Part shown: piece after piece, positions 33,076 through 43,235 of the stretch | Numbering within the stretch: the first letter of the stretch is position 1 | Layout of the letters: each line of letters opens with the position of its first letter | The notes under the pieces: model-generated | Databases searched by the model: none | Told to the model about the DNA's origin: nothing | What the model saw: the letters and a program-made list of their open reading frames with translations, nothing else | Position numbers and translations under genes: made by a program | DNA from: Lunularia cruciata | Taxonomy: Eukaryota > Streptophyta > Marchantiopsida > Lunulariales > Lunulariaceae | Assembly: GCA_948567375.1 (NCBI GenBank) | Contig: OX419756.1 | Span: 26,328,552 to 26,392,551 of the forward strand | Direction of reading: 5' to 3' | Length of the DNA stretch: 64,000 bases

Positions 33076-33651
33076 GCTTTTTGCCTACCATTGGATCGTT
33101 TGGCACGTGATCCATTGGACAAGTTAGCGTGTTTCCTATGCCTCCTACTCTCTCGATGGTGTCTTTGTTATGCTAGAGGGGGACGCGTGGGGCATAGAGA
33201 GGTGGCGGCTAGATTTCATCAATTCCGAGCGGGGGATTGGGCAGCGCTTCAGGAGGAGTCTGTTAGGGTTACACGATTTAGGAGACAAGCATCACCACAG
33301 GATACCACAGATTCCACTCGATTACAACGATGTAAGACATTGGGTCAGGCGGGAGAGTTTAGTAGAGCAGCACGAGTGCTACACCCTTTGTCTATAGCGA
33401 GTCCTACTGATGAGACCATCTCTTCCCTACGCTCATTGTATCCTATAGCAGTAGAGGGACTACCACTAGAGGTCTTAGATTATCAGCCTTTATGTCTTGA
33501 TAGGTCGCTATTTGCACAAGCATTGTGCACGCCCCTCGCCTTTCCTCAGGAGGCTTGTCAGGGATGGTTTATGAGCACCTTAGAGATTGCTTCTAGGCAG
33601 ATGATCCTTCTAGTGGTTTTACCAAGTTGTTTCAGGTGGCTGCAGCAGTAG
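33076..33651 (+). pseudogene. D1 ORF, region between finger and reverse transcriptase
   Basis: Same frame as the finger part. It is Arg/Leu-rich (REVAARFHQFRAGDWAAL) and contains AGEFSRAARVL and AVEGLPLEVLDY, a segment typical just before RT in elements of this type. A frameshift near 33600 moves the RT into another frame, since DDPSSGFTKLFQVAAAVARG reads on in the new frame. Confidence 0.7.
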
Positions 33652-34880
33652 CGAGAGGAGACATTCCTATGTCTGTTAGTCGAGTCTTAGGTGATAGTCA
33701 ACTTCTCGCGATTGAGAAGGACACGGGATGCATTAGACCGATTGCTATTGGAGAGATCTTTTTGCGTTTGGTCAGTCGTACCATTGTCCTTTAGCATCAT
33801 TCTCACTTTTGACAATACCTTAGTCCACATCAATTTGGAGTAGCTACACCTAGAGGATGTGAGGCTATATTCCTAGGCATTAGAGCACTCCTAGATATCC
33901 ATCCAGAGTGGGTCGTCCTACAGGTGGATGTTGAGAACACTTTTAATAGCGTCTCATGTGCATCCATCTTTAGAGAGCTTAAGGAGGCTGGTGGATCCTT
34001 GGTGAGTCTCATTCCTTTTGTGCGGTCTTTTTATGGCTCTCTTGCTTCCTTTTACTACTAGCATGGTGGTTCAAAGGAGGGAGTCACCGTCTTGGAGTCA
34101 GCTGTTGGTACACGATAGGGAGATCCTTTGGAGGGGTCCTTATTTGCCATGGCTCACTTTAGAGCTCTCCTATCTACTACTTTGGCCATGCCAGGTTGTG
34201 TATTTCTCTCCTTGGCAGATGATACACACATTGTAGGCCCTGTAGATCAGATTAGGCAGGTCTTTGACTGCTTGACTACCGAGCTACATCTAGTAGGCTT
34301 GAGAGTCAAGGTGTCAAAGTGTAGGGCATGGTCTCCTTTAGGTATCCCTCTCCACCTTGAGCTTCTAGAGGGGTGTATCACATCCACAGATGGACTTCGT
34401 GTTCTTGGAGTGCCAGTAGGATTGGAGGATTTTGTCACATGCTTCTTGGACGCTGCCCTTGCAGAGGATGTTCTCCATGTGGATGACCTTCCACTACTAG
34501 GAGATCCGCAAGTGGCATTAAGTATACTCTCTTCCAGTATTGCTCGTCAACCATCCTACCTCATCCGTATAGTTCCCCCCTCACCGTCCTTCCTCTCACG
34601 TCTAAGAGCATTTGATAGGAGTATTATGGGAGTCTTTGGTGATATTGTTGGACCAAGGACTTTTGAGTGTGTGACAGGGGATTTGGCACGTAGACAGACG
34701 GCTCTACCGATCTCATGTGGTGGGGTTGGCTTGCTTTCTATGGAGGAGATGGCACCTATAGCATTTTTGGGTAGTTGGGCTCTCTCGGCACCTCTACTTG
34801 CCTCTCGTTTTGTGGTTGCTGATAGGCCGGTTTTGGAGACTTATGTGACAGAGGTGGAGGGAGGATCCTTTTCTCTCTAG
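33602..34880 (+). pseudogene. D1 reverse transcriptase
   Basis: This domain copies element RNA at the nicked target. Motifs: RGDIPMSVSRVLGDSQL, IRPIAIGE, PHQFGVATPRGCEAI, catalytic Asp 33927 in LQVDVENTFNSVS, GTR-stop-GDPL (normally RQGDP), and catalytic Asp-Asp 34218-34223 in LADDTHIVGP, followed by the thumb region (LRVLGVPVG, LPISCGGVGLLS). In-frame stops: TAG 33792, TGA 33810, TAG 34059, TAG 34116, TAG 34878. The catalytic residues survive, so the element decayed after insertion. Most stops are TAG, as expected from CAG decay. Confidence 0.85.
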
Positions 34881-35729
34881 GTGTTATTGCGGCAGACGAG
34901 AGATAGTCTATCCCCACGAGCACAAGAGGGTTTTCCATCATTTGCTTCACTATCGTCAGATTGGACTAGAGATCTACAGTCTTCCTTGATGGAGCAACAA
35001 TGTGAGCATACGCTACATTCTCTCTTAGTTGACTCATCCATTCCTCAAGCTACTAGAGCACGTCTATGCTCTTGCTCCGGCAAGGGTGCAGGCTCATGGA
35101 TCCTAGCTCAACCATGCATTAGGGCTTTCCGACTCGCACCGGCTACTTTCTCTACAGCGATGAGGTTTTGCCTAGGTTTGGTCCACCCATCTGCATCTTC
35201 ACTACTCACTTGTGAGTGTGGTTCTACACTAGATGCAGCAGCGGTCCACATGACATGGTGTCCTTTTGGAGGACAAAGGATAGCTACACATGATTCCATT
35301 AGAGACATAGTGTTTGCTATGGCACGAGAGAGTGGATACTTAGCTTGGAGGGAGCGTTCGTATGCGTTGCAGACGACACATGTCAGGGTAGACTTATCCT
35401 TGGTCCGAGATGATCAGGTGATAGTAGCGGATGTCGTGGTCACAGACCCTACGTAGGATACAGTTTTGGAGGGAGTGATTACCCATCCCCCTGGATGGGC
35501 GGCGAGTGTAGCAGCAGGTCGCAAGGTCTCCAAGTATAGGGGCATGCAGCGAGGTCACCTCTTTGTTCCTCTAGCCTTGGAGTTATATGGAGCGATGGAC
35601 ACGGCATTTGACACATTTGTCAAGGAGTGCGCGAGAGCTTATCATGTTAGGCGTCAGGGGGTTCCACTCTCACTCTCATACTTTGTAGCTTACTTTAGAC
35701 AGCGTGTGTCTATTGCTCTACAGAGGTAG
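34881..35729 (+). pseudogene. D1 zinc knuckle and restriction-like endonuclease
   Basis: After CSCSGKGAGSWILAQP comes a Cys-His cluster (LTCECG ... VHMTWCPFGGQRIATHDSIR). Then follows a PD-(D/E)XK-like nuclease: Asp 35391 in RVDLSLV, Asp 35430 in VADVVVTDP, and K-x3-KY (35523-35537) with PLALELYGAMD. This nuclease nicks the target to prime reverse transcription in R2-type elements. TAG 35454 interrupts the nuclease. TAG 35727 follows a one-base loss compared with the truncated copies, which show that the protein continued past this point. Confidence 0.8.
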
Positions 35730-35960
35730 TGGCTGGTGCAATCCATAGGAGAGCAATCACATTAGGTGATGTTTCTTTGGATGCTCCAGTTGTGTGTAGA
35801 CCGTACGACTTGCATAGCTCGGATATTTTAGGTGCGGTAGGGCAGATTTCTCATACATACTCTATTGGGGCTTAGCCCCATGTTACCTTTTTTGTCTCTC
35901 CCTAGTACGGCTTGATGGGGTCTTCCCATCCTTCAATTTTCCTACACGGTCACCTTTTTC
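35730..35960 (+). other. D1 C-terminal codons and 3' tail
   Basis: It holds the last codons (in a shifted frame here), the stop codon within GGGGCTTAGCCCC, then GATGGGGTCTTCCCATC and a terminal CACGGTCACCTTTTTC. The copies at 27348, 31638, 36218 (reverse) and 58966 all keep the core of this tail, as expected if it is recognised by the element's RT. Confidence 0.8.
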
Positions 35961-36217
35961 TCTCTACAATGTCTTAATTTGAAGATGCTGTATGCTACTT
36001 ACGAATCCAAATGATCAACATAGATAGCGGTTATAATGTTTACCATGAGGATCAATAGAGGCGTATTTTTCTATTTTTCTAAGTATATTGTTGAAAAGTC
36101 TATGTCTCGTGATTCATACTATATAGATAGCTTATTATAATATTGATTTTGAAGATATATATTATTATTTTGTATATAATATCTATAACATTTTTTATAC
36201 AAAATATAATTATCAAT

Positions 36218-36532
36218 GCGGGAAAAAGGCAACCACATAGGAAAAATAAAGGATGGGAAGACCCCATCAAGCCGTACAAGGGAGAAACAAAAAGGTAACA
36301 TGAGGCTAAGTCCCAATAGAGTATGTATGAGAAATTTGCCCCATCGCACCTAAGATATCCGAGCTATGCAAGTTGTACGGTCTATATACAACCGGAGCAT
36401 TTGAAGAAACATCACCTAATGTGATTATTCTTCTCTGGATTACACCAGCCATTGCATTCCGTAGAGCAATGAATACATGCTGTCTAAAATATGCTACAAA
36501 GTATGAGAATGATACCCTTGCCGCCAAATATC
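36218..36532 (-). mobile_element. 5'-truncated D1 element, reverse strand, with 11-bp target duplication
   Basis: On the minus strand an uninterrupted frame reads SYFVAYFRQHVFIALRNAM, AGVIQRRIITLGDVSSN and SSDILGAMGQISHTYSIGT-stop, then the tail with GATGGGGTCTTCCCATCC and GGTTGCCTTTTTC. It is flanked by TAATTATCAAT at 36207-36217 and 36533-36543. It shows the intact C-terminal frame that D1 itself has lost. A few extra bases (GCGGG) lie at the 3' junction. Confidence 0.9.
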
Positions 36533-36543
36533 TAATTATCAAT

Positions 36544-37317
36544 TAGATGTTTTGAAATTTTATAAAAAAATAATAATTTATATATAAATACATTATATAA
36601 AATATTTTTTTTATTGACAGTTAAGGAACCCTAAGATCTTTTCATGTGATTGATTTCTGGATTGATTTCTGAAGTGTTTTTCCGCTCCTTTTAATTATTT
36701 GTGTCTTTTGAATTTTATATTCATTTGTTTCATTGAGCTTTACATTCTTGTCTCATGGTATAGAGGTGTAGTTTAAACCTAAACCATCGACACAGTAATT
36801 TAACCGATGCCTCAAGATTAATTGGAACATTTATGATCTCTCGATCACACCCTCGGACTAAGGCTTGTTCGCGAAGGAACAAAGTGCGCAGCTCGATTGA
36901 GGAAAAGAGGTCTCGACTCGAAGCCGTCAAGCAACTGTGTCTCCTTGTAGAGGACAATAGTACAAACTCTAAATAGGTAAACCCCGAGAGCTGATTATGT
37001 GTGTTTGTGTGTTGTGAAAGATGGGAAATGCATGTAACTGCAGCTGTTGCTCTTGAATAGCATGTGCACAAAAAGGTGGGCTTCCAGTTCCAGTGGGTTT
37101 GTGTAATCCCATGATCATTGCTGCTCAGTCAACTGGTATTCGAGGAGTAGCAGAGATTGCTCGTCCGGCACATTGTTGGTGTTTTCTCCCTCTCGAGGTT
37201 TCACCGTCTTTGTTTGTGTGCTGGATTAGGCCTTCTTTTCCTTTCGTTCCCCATGTTATTTCATTTGCCTGATTGCCAGTTGATTACTATTCCTTGCACT
37301 CAGAGTCCATCGACAAA
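36544..37317. other. Upstream region of the NTF2-like gene
   Basis: AT-rich to 36730, then more balanced composition. A 47-codon frame at 36833-36976 (MISRSHPRTKACSRRNKVR, then EEKRSRLEAVKQLCLLVED) ends TAG followed by GTAAAC. It could be a small exon or a chance frame. No promoter element is clear. Confidence 0.3.
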
Positions 37318-37845
37318 ATGGTGACGGCTGAGGAGCAGCTGACTGCTGCACAGAAGTCGATGCTCGAGCAATGGGAACGCCATCTGACTTGTGAGCTCGC
37401 AGACGACCTCGAGGGAACATTGGGAACAATGGTGGATGAGGCGTATATGTACATCAGTCCAATTTTGTCGCGAAGCGTCGGGAAGGATCAGCTGCACGAC
37501 TTTTATGCCAACTCCTTCATGAGTCAACTACCTCCGGACATACAGATAGAGAACATGTCCAGAACGGTAGGCACCTAGCGAATTGTTGATGAGTTGATAT
37601 GTAAATTCACTCACTCGATTCAAATGGACTGGATGCTACCGGGAGTCGCTCCTACAGGCAAGCCAGCGGAAGTACCGCTAGTTGTAATCGTCAAATTCCG
37701 AGATGGTAAGCTGGCGGGAGAACATCTCTATTGGGATCAGGCTGTTCTTCTCCTACAACTTGGCTTACTAGGGAAAGGTAATCTGCCGATTGCTGGTGTA
37801 GAATCTGCCCACCAGCTTCAGGAATTTTCAAGTGATAACAGTTGA
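37318..37845 (+). pseudogene. NTF2-like / SnoaL-like domain protein with one in-frame TAG
   Basis: From the ATG at 37318 (AAAATGG) the frame gives MVTAEEQLTAAQKSMLEQWE, then LEGTLGTMVDEAYMYISP, VGKDQLHDFYANSFMSQLPP and SRTVGT. After TAG 37576-37578 the same frame continues RIVDELICKFTHSIQMDWML, PGVAPTGKPAEVPLVVIV, DGKLAGEHLYWDQAVLLLQL and LPIAGVESA, ending at TGA 37843-37845. The pattern (TMVDEAY, MDWMLPG-x-PPTG-like, EHLYWDQA) is that of a small cone-fold NTF2/SnoaL-like family known mainly from bacteria and fungi; the exact substrate is unknown. Length (about 175 codons) fits a complete single-domain protein. There is no intron and the stop is a single substitution, so it is either a young pseudogene or a truncated allele. 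Confidence 0.72.
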
Positions 37846-38596
37846 CAGCAAGCCCCGAGGTACTCGTTCACCCGTGTTCCACTGCCGATAAGTAATTCAA
37901 TAGGGGGTTTCTAAGGGATTTGTACGAGAGCAGGTGGGGTCCCGTGCAAATATACACCTCGTAAAAATGTCTTGTCTCGATAATGAAACGTCAGTAATAT
38001 ATTTTACGGGTTTTCTTTTAACTTTACGAACTTGTTTCATTTTTTCCATGGACCGTTAATCTTTTAGGTGGGAAGAATCAGGAAGGTCGGTGAAAAATCA
38101 GGCAATAAATATAATTAGAGACGATGGACGAGTTCACTCAATGTATAGCTATGGGCTCAAGGGCCAAAAATCAGGCAATAAATATAATTAGAGATGATGG
38201 AAGAGTACACTCTGGTTCGGCCCGAAAACAATGTGACAATAGCTATGGGCTCAAGGTAGAATTTGAATTGCACCCTCTGATTCAAATATTATTCCACTAT
38301 GCTCGTTTTAGTTTATGCTAGTAGATTTTACATTTTAATAGTTCAACTAGTAGATTTTATATGCACTCCCTCCACTTCTAGTTGGTTCAAATTCCCTCCG
38401 AATTCCCCGAGGGCTGTGGAAGAGATGGTTAACAAAGACATGGATTGTATCTCTTTGAGATCTCAATTCGGGTGGTAGAAACTGAAATGTGCAATCAAAA
38501 CATAAATCTAGTCATTACAAGGCAGGTTGTTATTCATTTTGGGGAGTGGAGAGAGGAAATAAGTGCGCCATCATTGGAAGGAGGAATTTGAGCGCA
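37846..38596. repeat. 3' flank with duplicated segments (38093-38255)
   Basis: AAAAATCAGGCAATAAATAT begins copies at about 38093 and 38166, and TAGCTATGGGCTCAAGG occurs at about 38143 and 38238, giving interleaved duplications of about 73 and 95 bp. No gene recognised. Confidence 0.75.
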
Positions 38597-39079
38597 ATGG
38601 TAAACATGGACTATGCTCAGTCTCTTGAGACGGGAGTTTCTTCTGCATCAGTGAGTTCTGCTCCAAGTAGATCAACTGTAGATCCTACCCATTCCCCATT
38701 AAAATCAAGCACTTCCATGCATTCTCCACCGGTGCTGAAATTTCAAGATCTTCTTATCATAGTTTCCTCAGGTTCATATTCAGACGGGGTGAAATTGAGA
38801 GTAGATGCGGGAGTGAAAGCTAAGAGAACGGGAGAGGATGATAGAGTCAGAATGATATCTCATCATTATAGTCAAATATTGGATTATCTAGAGGAGCCTG
38901 AACATTTCAACCAAATTCATCGGGGCATTTGCAAGAAACCTGTCTACAAGAGCACCGCATTCAGTTACATGGTCACCTATCTTGTGAAGTTTGGGAAGGG
39001 TTTTCAAGAGTCTAGGACGGGAGATAGATTGCAAAAGAAATGTGCTCAATACGTGGCTTCTTTATGGGCTCAAATCTGA
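38597..39079 (+). CDS. Unidentified ORF, 160 codons
   Basis: The ATG at 38597 gives MVNMDYAQSLETGVSSASVS, a Ser-rich low-complexity N-terminus, then a more ordered part with LDYLEEPEHFNQIHRGICKK, SYMVTYLVKFGKGFQ and DRLQKKCAQYVASLWAQI-stop. The frame is open for 36 more codons upstream without an ATG. I recognise no domain. It could be a host gene fragment or a captured piece in a transposon; the following sequence (to about 40 kb) has lysine-rich, coiled-coil-like peptides broken by stops. Confidence 0.35.
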   Translation: MVNMDYAQSLETGVSSASVSSAPSRSTVDPTHSPLKSSTSMHSPPVLKFQDLLIIVSSGSYSDGVKLRVDAGVKAKRTGEDDRVRMISHHYSQILDYLEEPEHFNQIHRGICKKPVYKSTAFSYMVTYLVKFGKGFQESRTGDRLQKKCAQYVASLWAQI

Positions 39080-41708
39080 AGGACAAATGCTCTGGCAAAG
39101 ACTCAATGAGAAAGAATTGAGATGAGGATGGAAGACTATTGATGATAAATTAAATCATTAATGTACACATTATGCAAGAATGGATCTTTTGCTTGGTTCA
39201 AGAGCTAATATTTCTCCTCCATGCTTGTCTCATTAGGAGTTACCAATGAATATTCCAAGATATTTATAGACGAGGAAATGGGATCCCGAGTCACATTCAA
39301 ACACCCTGTGGAGGATTACACGGATGAAACACAGTCATATGGGTTTTTGGTCCTAGTGCGGATGAAACACAATCATATGGGTTTTGTGGTCCTAGCATAG
39401 AGTGCTTTTGGTTCCTAATACACAAGAGTAGTTTCCTCATGTACAATTGTCTCAAGGAGAAGGAGTATTCAGTGCAGGTGCAAGAGGACAAGGGTCGATC
39501 AAAGTTAGACAGAAAATACTTCCACCCACCTTTGAAGCTGAGGAACCACCTCCAATGGAAGCCGGTTTTGATAGAGACCATGAAGGTGATCTTGTATTGC
39601 ATTGAGGAAAGTAACTTGAGGAAGGACAACTTTTGCTTCAAAGCCACCTTCCTCTACAACTATGTTGGCTTTTGCAAAAACTATTTCTAATATGACCAAG
39701 TAAAGAAGTGATTTGGTTGAAGCTCGTGAGAGGTGCAAATTGGCAAAAATTGAAGCTTAAAAGGCGGCTAAGATGGAGAAGATGCATCTCAAAGATGAAG
39801 TATAATAAAGAGTGTTAATTTTTGAGTTAGAGAAGAGTATAATTAAAGATAAAACTTTATTTTCCAAAGTGGAGAAGAAAAGGATTAAAGAGAGGACATC
39901 CAAATCAAAAAGATTTCATGCTTTGATTCTAGAGTTGGCAAAGGTAAGGACAAATCCCTTATGAGATTAAGAGTTTAATGAGTATCATGCTTCCTTCTGA
40001 GAGGCCCCTTGAGAATTCAACCGAGGGTGACCAAGATAGTACCCGAGTTAACATTTGAAGAATGATAGCACGATACCTTGGCCGAATGGCTAGTTTTGGA
40101 GTGATTTTGCATCTTCATGGCGCGGTGGTTACACAACACAAAATGATACTCCCATCCTTGTTATTCAAGATTCCATATGCATATATAAGTTTTAGTATAC
40201 TTACTACATGGAGTTCATTATTGTGCATTGAGTGAGCTTCATTTAGTCTCTTTATGGACCTTGTGTGTATTTTCTTCACTTTTGTTTTGGAATTTTTTAT
40301 TGATCTTGGATCTTGTTTGTTCTTATATATCTCTTCTTGTTCTTTGTGTATATTTGGTTCTTTTTATTGTATGTTCTTATTGATGGGGAATAAGATCAAT
40401 GCCATTCTTAAAAGTTCAGTTTTAATGTTGTGCTTAAAGTTCAGTTTTCCTTTGATCTTATTTGGTATTTGGATCTTGCCAAAGATTCCTAAAAGTTGGA
40501 TTTCTCTTGGGTTTTCCATGTGTTTTGCTTGGTTTTTGCAAATATATCTCCCAAAATTGGGTTTTGCTTGGTTTTTGAAAAAATATCAAAATGGCTTGTG
40601 CTCATGTTTTATTTGGGTTTCACATAGATATTGCAAAGATGTCCCAAAAAGACATCTTGGCAATTTTGCTCAAGTATCACCAAAGGGATAGGTTTTGTGC
40701 CAATTTTGCTATGGAGTCATTTGAACCTAGAAAAGGAAACATGTAGGTAGTTGTTTTGGGCATCTTTTGCTACAAACTAGAAAAGTGAATCAGGTTTTGG
40801 GAAGGTTTTGCTAGGTGCTTGTGCAAGGTTTGCTTGGAATCTAGGATTCAAGAAGGATCCACTTGTGTCTATTTTGTAAGCTGATGAAAAGTGAGAAGAT
40901 AGATTTGGTGTTTAGATAGAATGACAGAAGTTATAACAATTTTAGTTTTGATGTTGGGGATAGAATGACACAAGTTATGACGTAACCAAATAGTGAAGGA
41001 TACATATTAACAACTTACATGGGAAAGAATGTCTCCAATCCATACTCACAATCTCATATGGGAAAGTGAGAAAGAGTGATAAGGATTCAAGTTTCACAAT
41101 GAAGCTTGGGAAACAAAAGATGCAAGCATATATATAGATATATAATGTGTACAAAAAGTAATATATCATCGTACCTCATGCTCTACATCCTTTGTCTCTC
41201 TAACTCATCCTTTGCCTCTCTACCCTCCACCTCTTTGAGGCATGCTAATCTGATATGCTCTAAAGCCATGTCTATGGATCTGATGATAGGTCTAGGATCA
41301 AAACACTACTATAGGATAGGTGATCTGATGATAGGTCTAGGATCAAAACACTACTATCCACTTGCCATCATGCATAGGAGAGTCCTGAAATGCCAAGGCT
41401 AGTCCATTGTAAGGATCTAGACTATACTGATAGATGACCCAAAGTCCACTTGTCCATAATGGACTCTAAATATAGCAGATTTATGATGGTCTCTAAATTT
41501 ATCTAGAGGAGTTATCAAGTGGTCACATGAGATAGATGTGAATTTTCTACACCAATATAAAAGGGAGTAAAAAATGGGCAATGAATAGCACCATGTGGAT
41601 GTTTCTTAGAACAAGGTAAGAAGGCATTGTACACTATGACTATATCACACAAAGCCAAACCCATAGAGGTAAATGCACTCTAAGGTCTTACAAGATAATC
41701 TCCATAGC
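39080..41708. repeat. Degenerate region with short direct repeats
   Basis: No gene recognised. Direct repeats: GGATGAAACACARTCATATG twice (39322 and 39359); GGGTTTTGCTTGGTTTTTG-like strings near 40529 and 40559; and a 35-bp unit with GATCTGATGATAGGTCTAGG at about 41277 and 41322. An 83-codon frame at 39439-39690 and a hydrophobic one at 40254-40691 are unremarkable. Confidence 0.5.
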
Positions 41709-42055
41709 TATAATCTTCCAAGGATAAGAGACCTCAAGAGAAACACATGAGAAGAAACACAAGCTTCACACTCAATACTCCAATGCCCCAAAGGAGCACC
41801 TTGACTTTATTATTTAGCAAAGAGGGTTCCCTCAAAGAAAGCTCCACCCTTGGATCATATATATGGATAGAATACTTGGCAGGGAGCTCTACCCTTAGAT
41901 GAGTTGCATGTATGGATGACATGTAGGTTTGGGTCCTATCTGGTGTCAAACAAGCTTTGATTGGAAGGAATCTTTAGGGAATTTTCTTGTAGGAATCTCA
42001 TATGATATGGATAAGGTACCATTGGAAAGCTCGCAATGAGCCAAACACTATGCAT

Positions 42056-42073
42056 GGGGGGGGGGGGGGGGGG
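42056..42073 (+). repeat. Run of 18 G
   Basis: An uninterrupted G homopolymer in the B3 3' LTR, just before the solo LTR insertion. Other family B LTRs have shorter G- or C-rich runs at this position (for example 47702-47722). Confidence 0.95.
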
Positions 42074-42080
42074 AGAAGGG

Positions 42081-42820
42081 TGTAAGATCATGAGCTAGGC
42101 ATATGATCTCGATGTGAAATATGGTTTGGTAACACCTAGAATGATGTTATACATGATGGAAAAAATAGATCAGATAGAAGTATCACCGAAAGAGTACTTC
42201 TACTAATAGGGCAAAAATCAAAATAGACTTGAAAACCTTAGAACCAATAGCTAGACATGTGATTTAAAGGTGAGAATTGGTTTGGTAAAATTTGGAAGGA
42301 TGTTACACATGATGGAATAAATAGATTAGAAAGAGGTATCACCAAAAGGGGCTTCTACTAATAGAGTAGGAATTGAAATATGCTTGAAATCTTTGAATGC
42401 AATTTTGGAGGCCTGAACAGATGAATTAGGCCTCAAAAATATGCAAAACCTGTCCCCCCAATGAAAGAAAGGTCGGCATCCCCTCAACCCTAGTTTGTCT
42501 CATTGAGAGCTTTCCAACAATACCTCACCCATGTGATTTTGAGATTCTTACAAGATGATTCCCTAAAAGATTCCCTCTGGTCAAAGCTTGTTTGACCAAC
42601 CAGATAGGATCAGGACCAACATGTCACCCATCCAAGTAAGTAATCCAAGGGTGGAGCTTGCTGACATGTCATTGATCTATGTGCCTAATCCTGTGGTGGA
42701 GCTTCCTTGGAGGAGATCCTCTTTGTCTATATAATAAAGAGAAGGTGTTCCTTTAGGGCATCGGATGCTTGAGTGTGAAATATGTGTTTTCTCTCTTCTC
42801 TTGTCCTTGGAGTATTTTAG
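42081..42820 (+). repeat. Family B solo LTR nested in the B3 LTR
   Basis: Begins TGTAAGATCATGAGCTAGGC and ends TTGGAGTATTTTA(G). It is flanked by GAAGGG on both sides (42075-42080 and 42821-42826), consistent with a target duplication. No internal element sequence is present, so it is a solo LTR left by recombination. GGAGTATTTTAGG is repeated just beyond the right flank. Confidence 0.8.
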
Positions 42821-43235
42821 GAAGGGGGAGTATTTTAGGCAAAGGCCAACCTTTTCTTGTTTCAAGGGAGATTCTACACATTTTTGAGATCTAATTCATC
42901 CATTTAGGTCTCTAAAATTGGCTCTAAAGTTGACTATTTTTGGCTCCTGGCCTATTAGTAAGAATTACTTTTTGGTGATACCTCTATCTAATCTACTTAT
43001 TCTTTTATCTATAAAATCCTTTTAGATGTTACCAAGCCAATTTTCACCTCTAGATAATATGTCTAGCTATTGGTATTATATTTAAGGTTGTTTTTGGCTC
43101 TTACTCTATTTGTAGAAGTGCTCTTTTGGTGACACCTCTATCTGATCTACTAAGCCCAAAATACCTAACATTCTTCTAGATGTTACCAAGCCAATTTTCA
43201 CCTCTAAATAATATAGCTAGCTATTGGTATTACAA

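Larger units (their letters stand above)
32250..35960 (+). mobile_element. Complete non-LTR retrotransposon D1 of the restriction-like-endonuclease type
   Basis: A 3711-bp element with GC-rich 5' leader, one broken ORF (C2H2 finger, reverse transcriptase, zinc knuckle, restriction-like endonuclease) and a 3' tail ending CACCTTTTTC. It is flanked by TCTCTACAACGTCT (32236-32249) and TCTCTACAATGTCT (35961-35974), a 14-bp target duplication with one CG-to-TG difference, so both ends are defined. There is no LTR and no AP-endonuclease domain. Domain order matches the R2/NeSL-like group, but the target is not ribosomal DNA. Confidence 0.9.
41709..43235 (-). repeat. Family B LTR, 3' LTR of B3, split by a solo LTR
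   Basis: The minus-strand LTR lies in two parts, 43235 down to about 42827 and about 42075 down to 41709, interrupted by the plus-strand solo LTR. The outer end TATTACA (about 43229-43235) adjoins the internal sequence CTCCCCTTTTAAGA, the reverse of the B polypurine region. Confidence 0.85.

Noticed and set aside
35466-35729. A separate gene after the D1 nuclease stop
   Set aside because: It is in the same frame, separated by one TAG, and holds the K...KY end of the nuclease, so it belongs to D1.
32250-35960. D1 as a ribosomal-DNA-specific R2 element
   Set aside because: The target duplication TCTCTACAAYGTCT and the flanks are not rDNA, and the truncated copies sit in other, unrelated sites.
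37576-37578. The in-frame TAG of the NTF2-like gene as part of an intron
   Set aside because: The protein pattern is collinear across the stop with no extra bases, so no intron is needed; a substitution is simpler.
40254-40691. A membrane protein gene (145-aa hydrophobic frame)
   Set aside because: The sequence is T-rich with internal direct repeats; hydrophobicity follows from base composition and there is no conserved motif.
42081-43235. Two separate inverted family B elements at 41.7-43.2 kb
   Set aside because: The minus-strand LTR continues on both sides of the plus-strand LTR with matching GAAGGG flanks, so it is one LTR invaded by a solo LTR.
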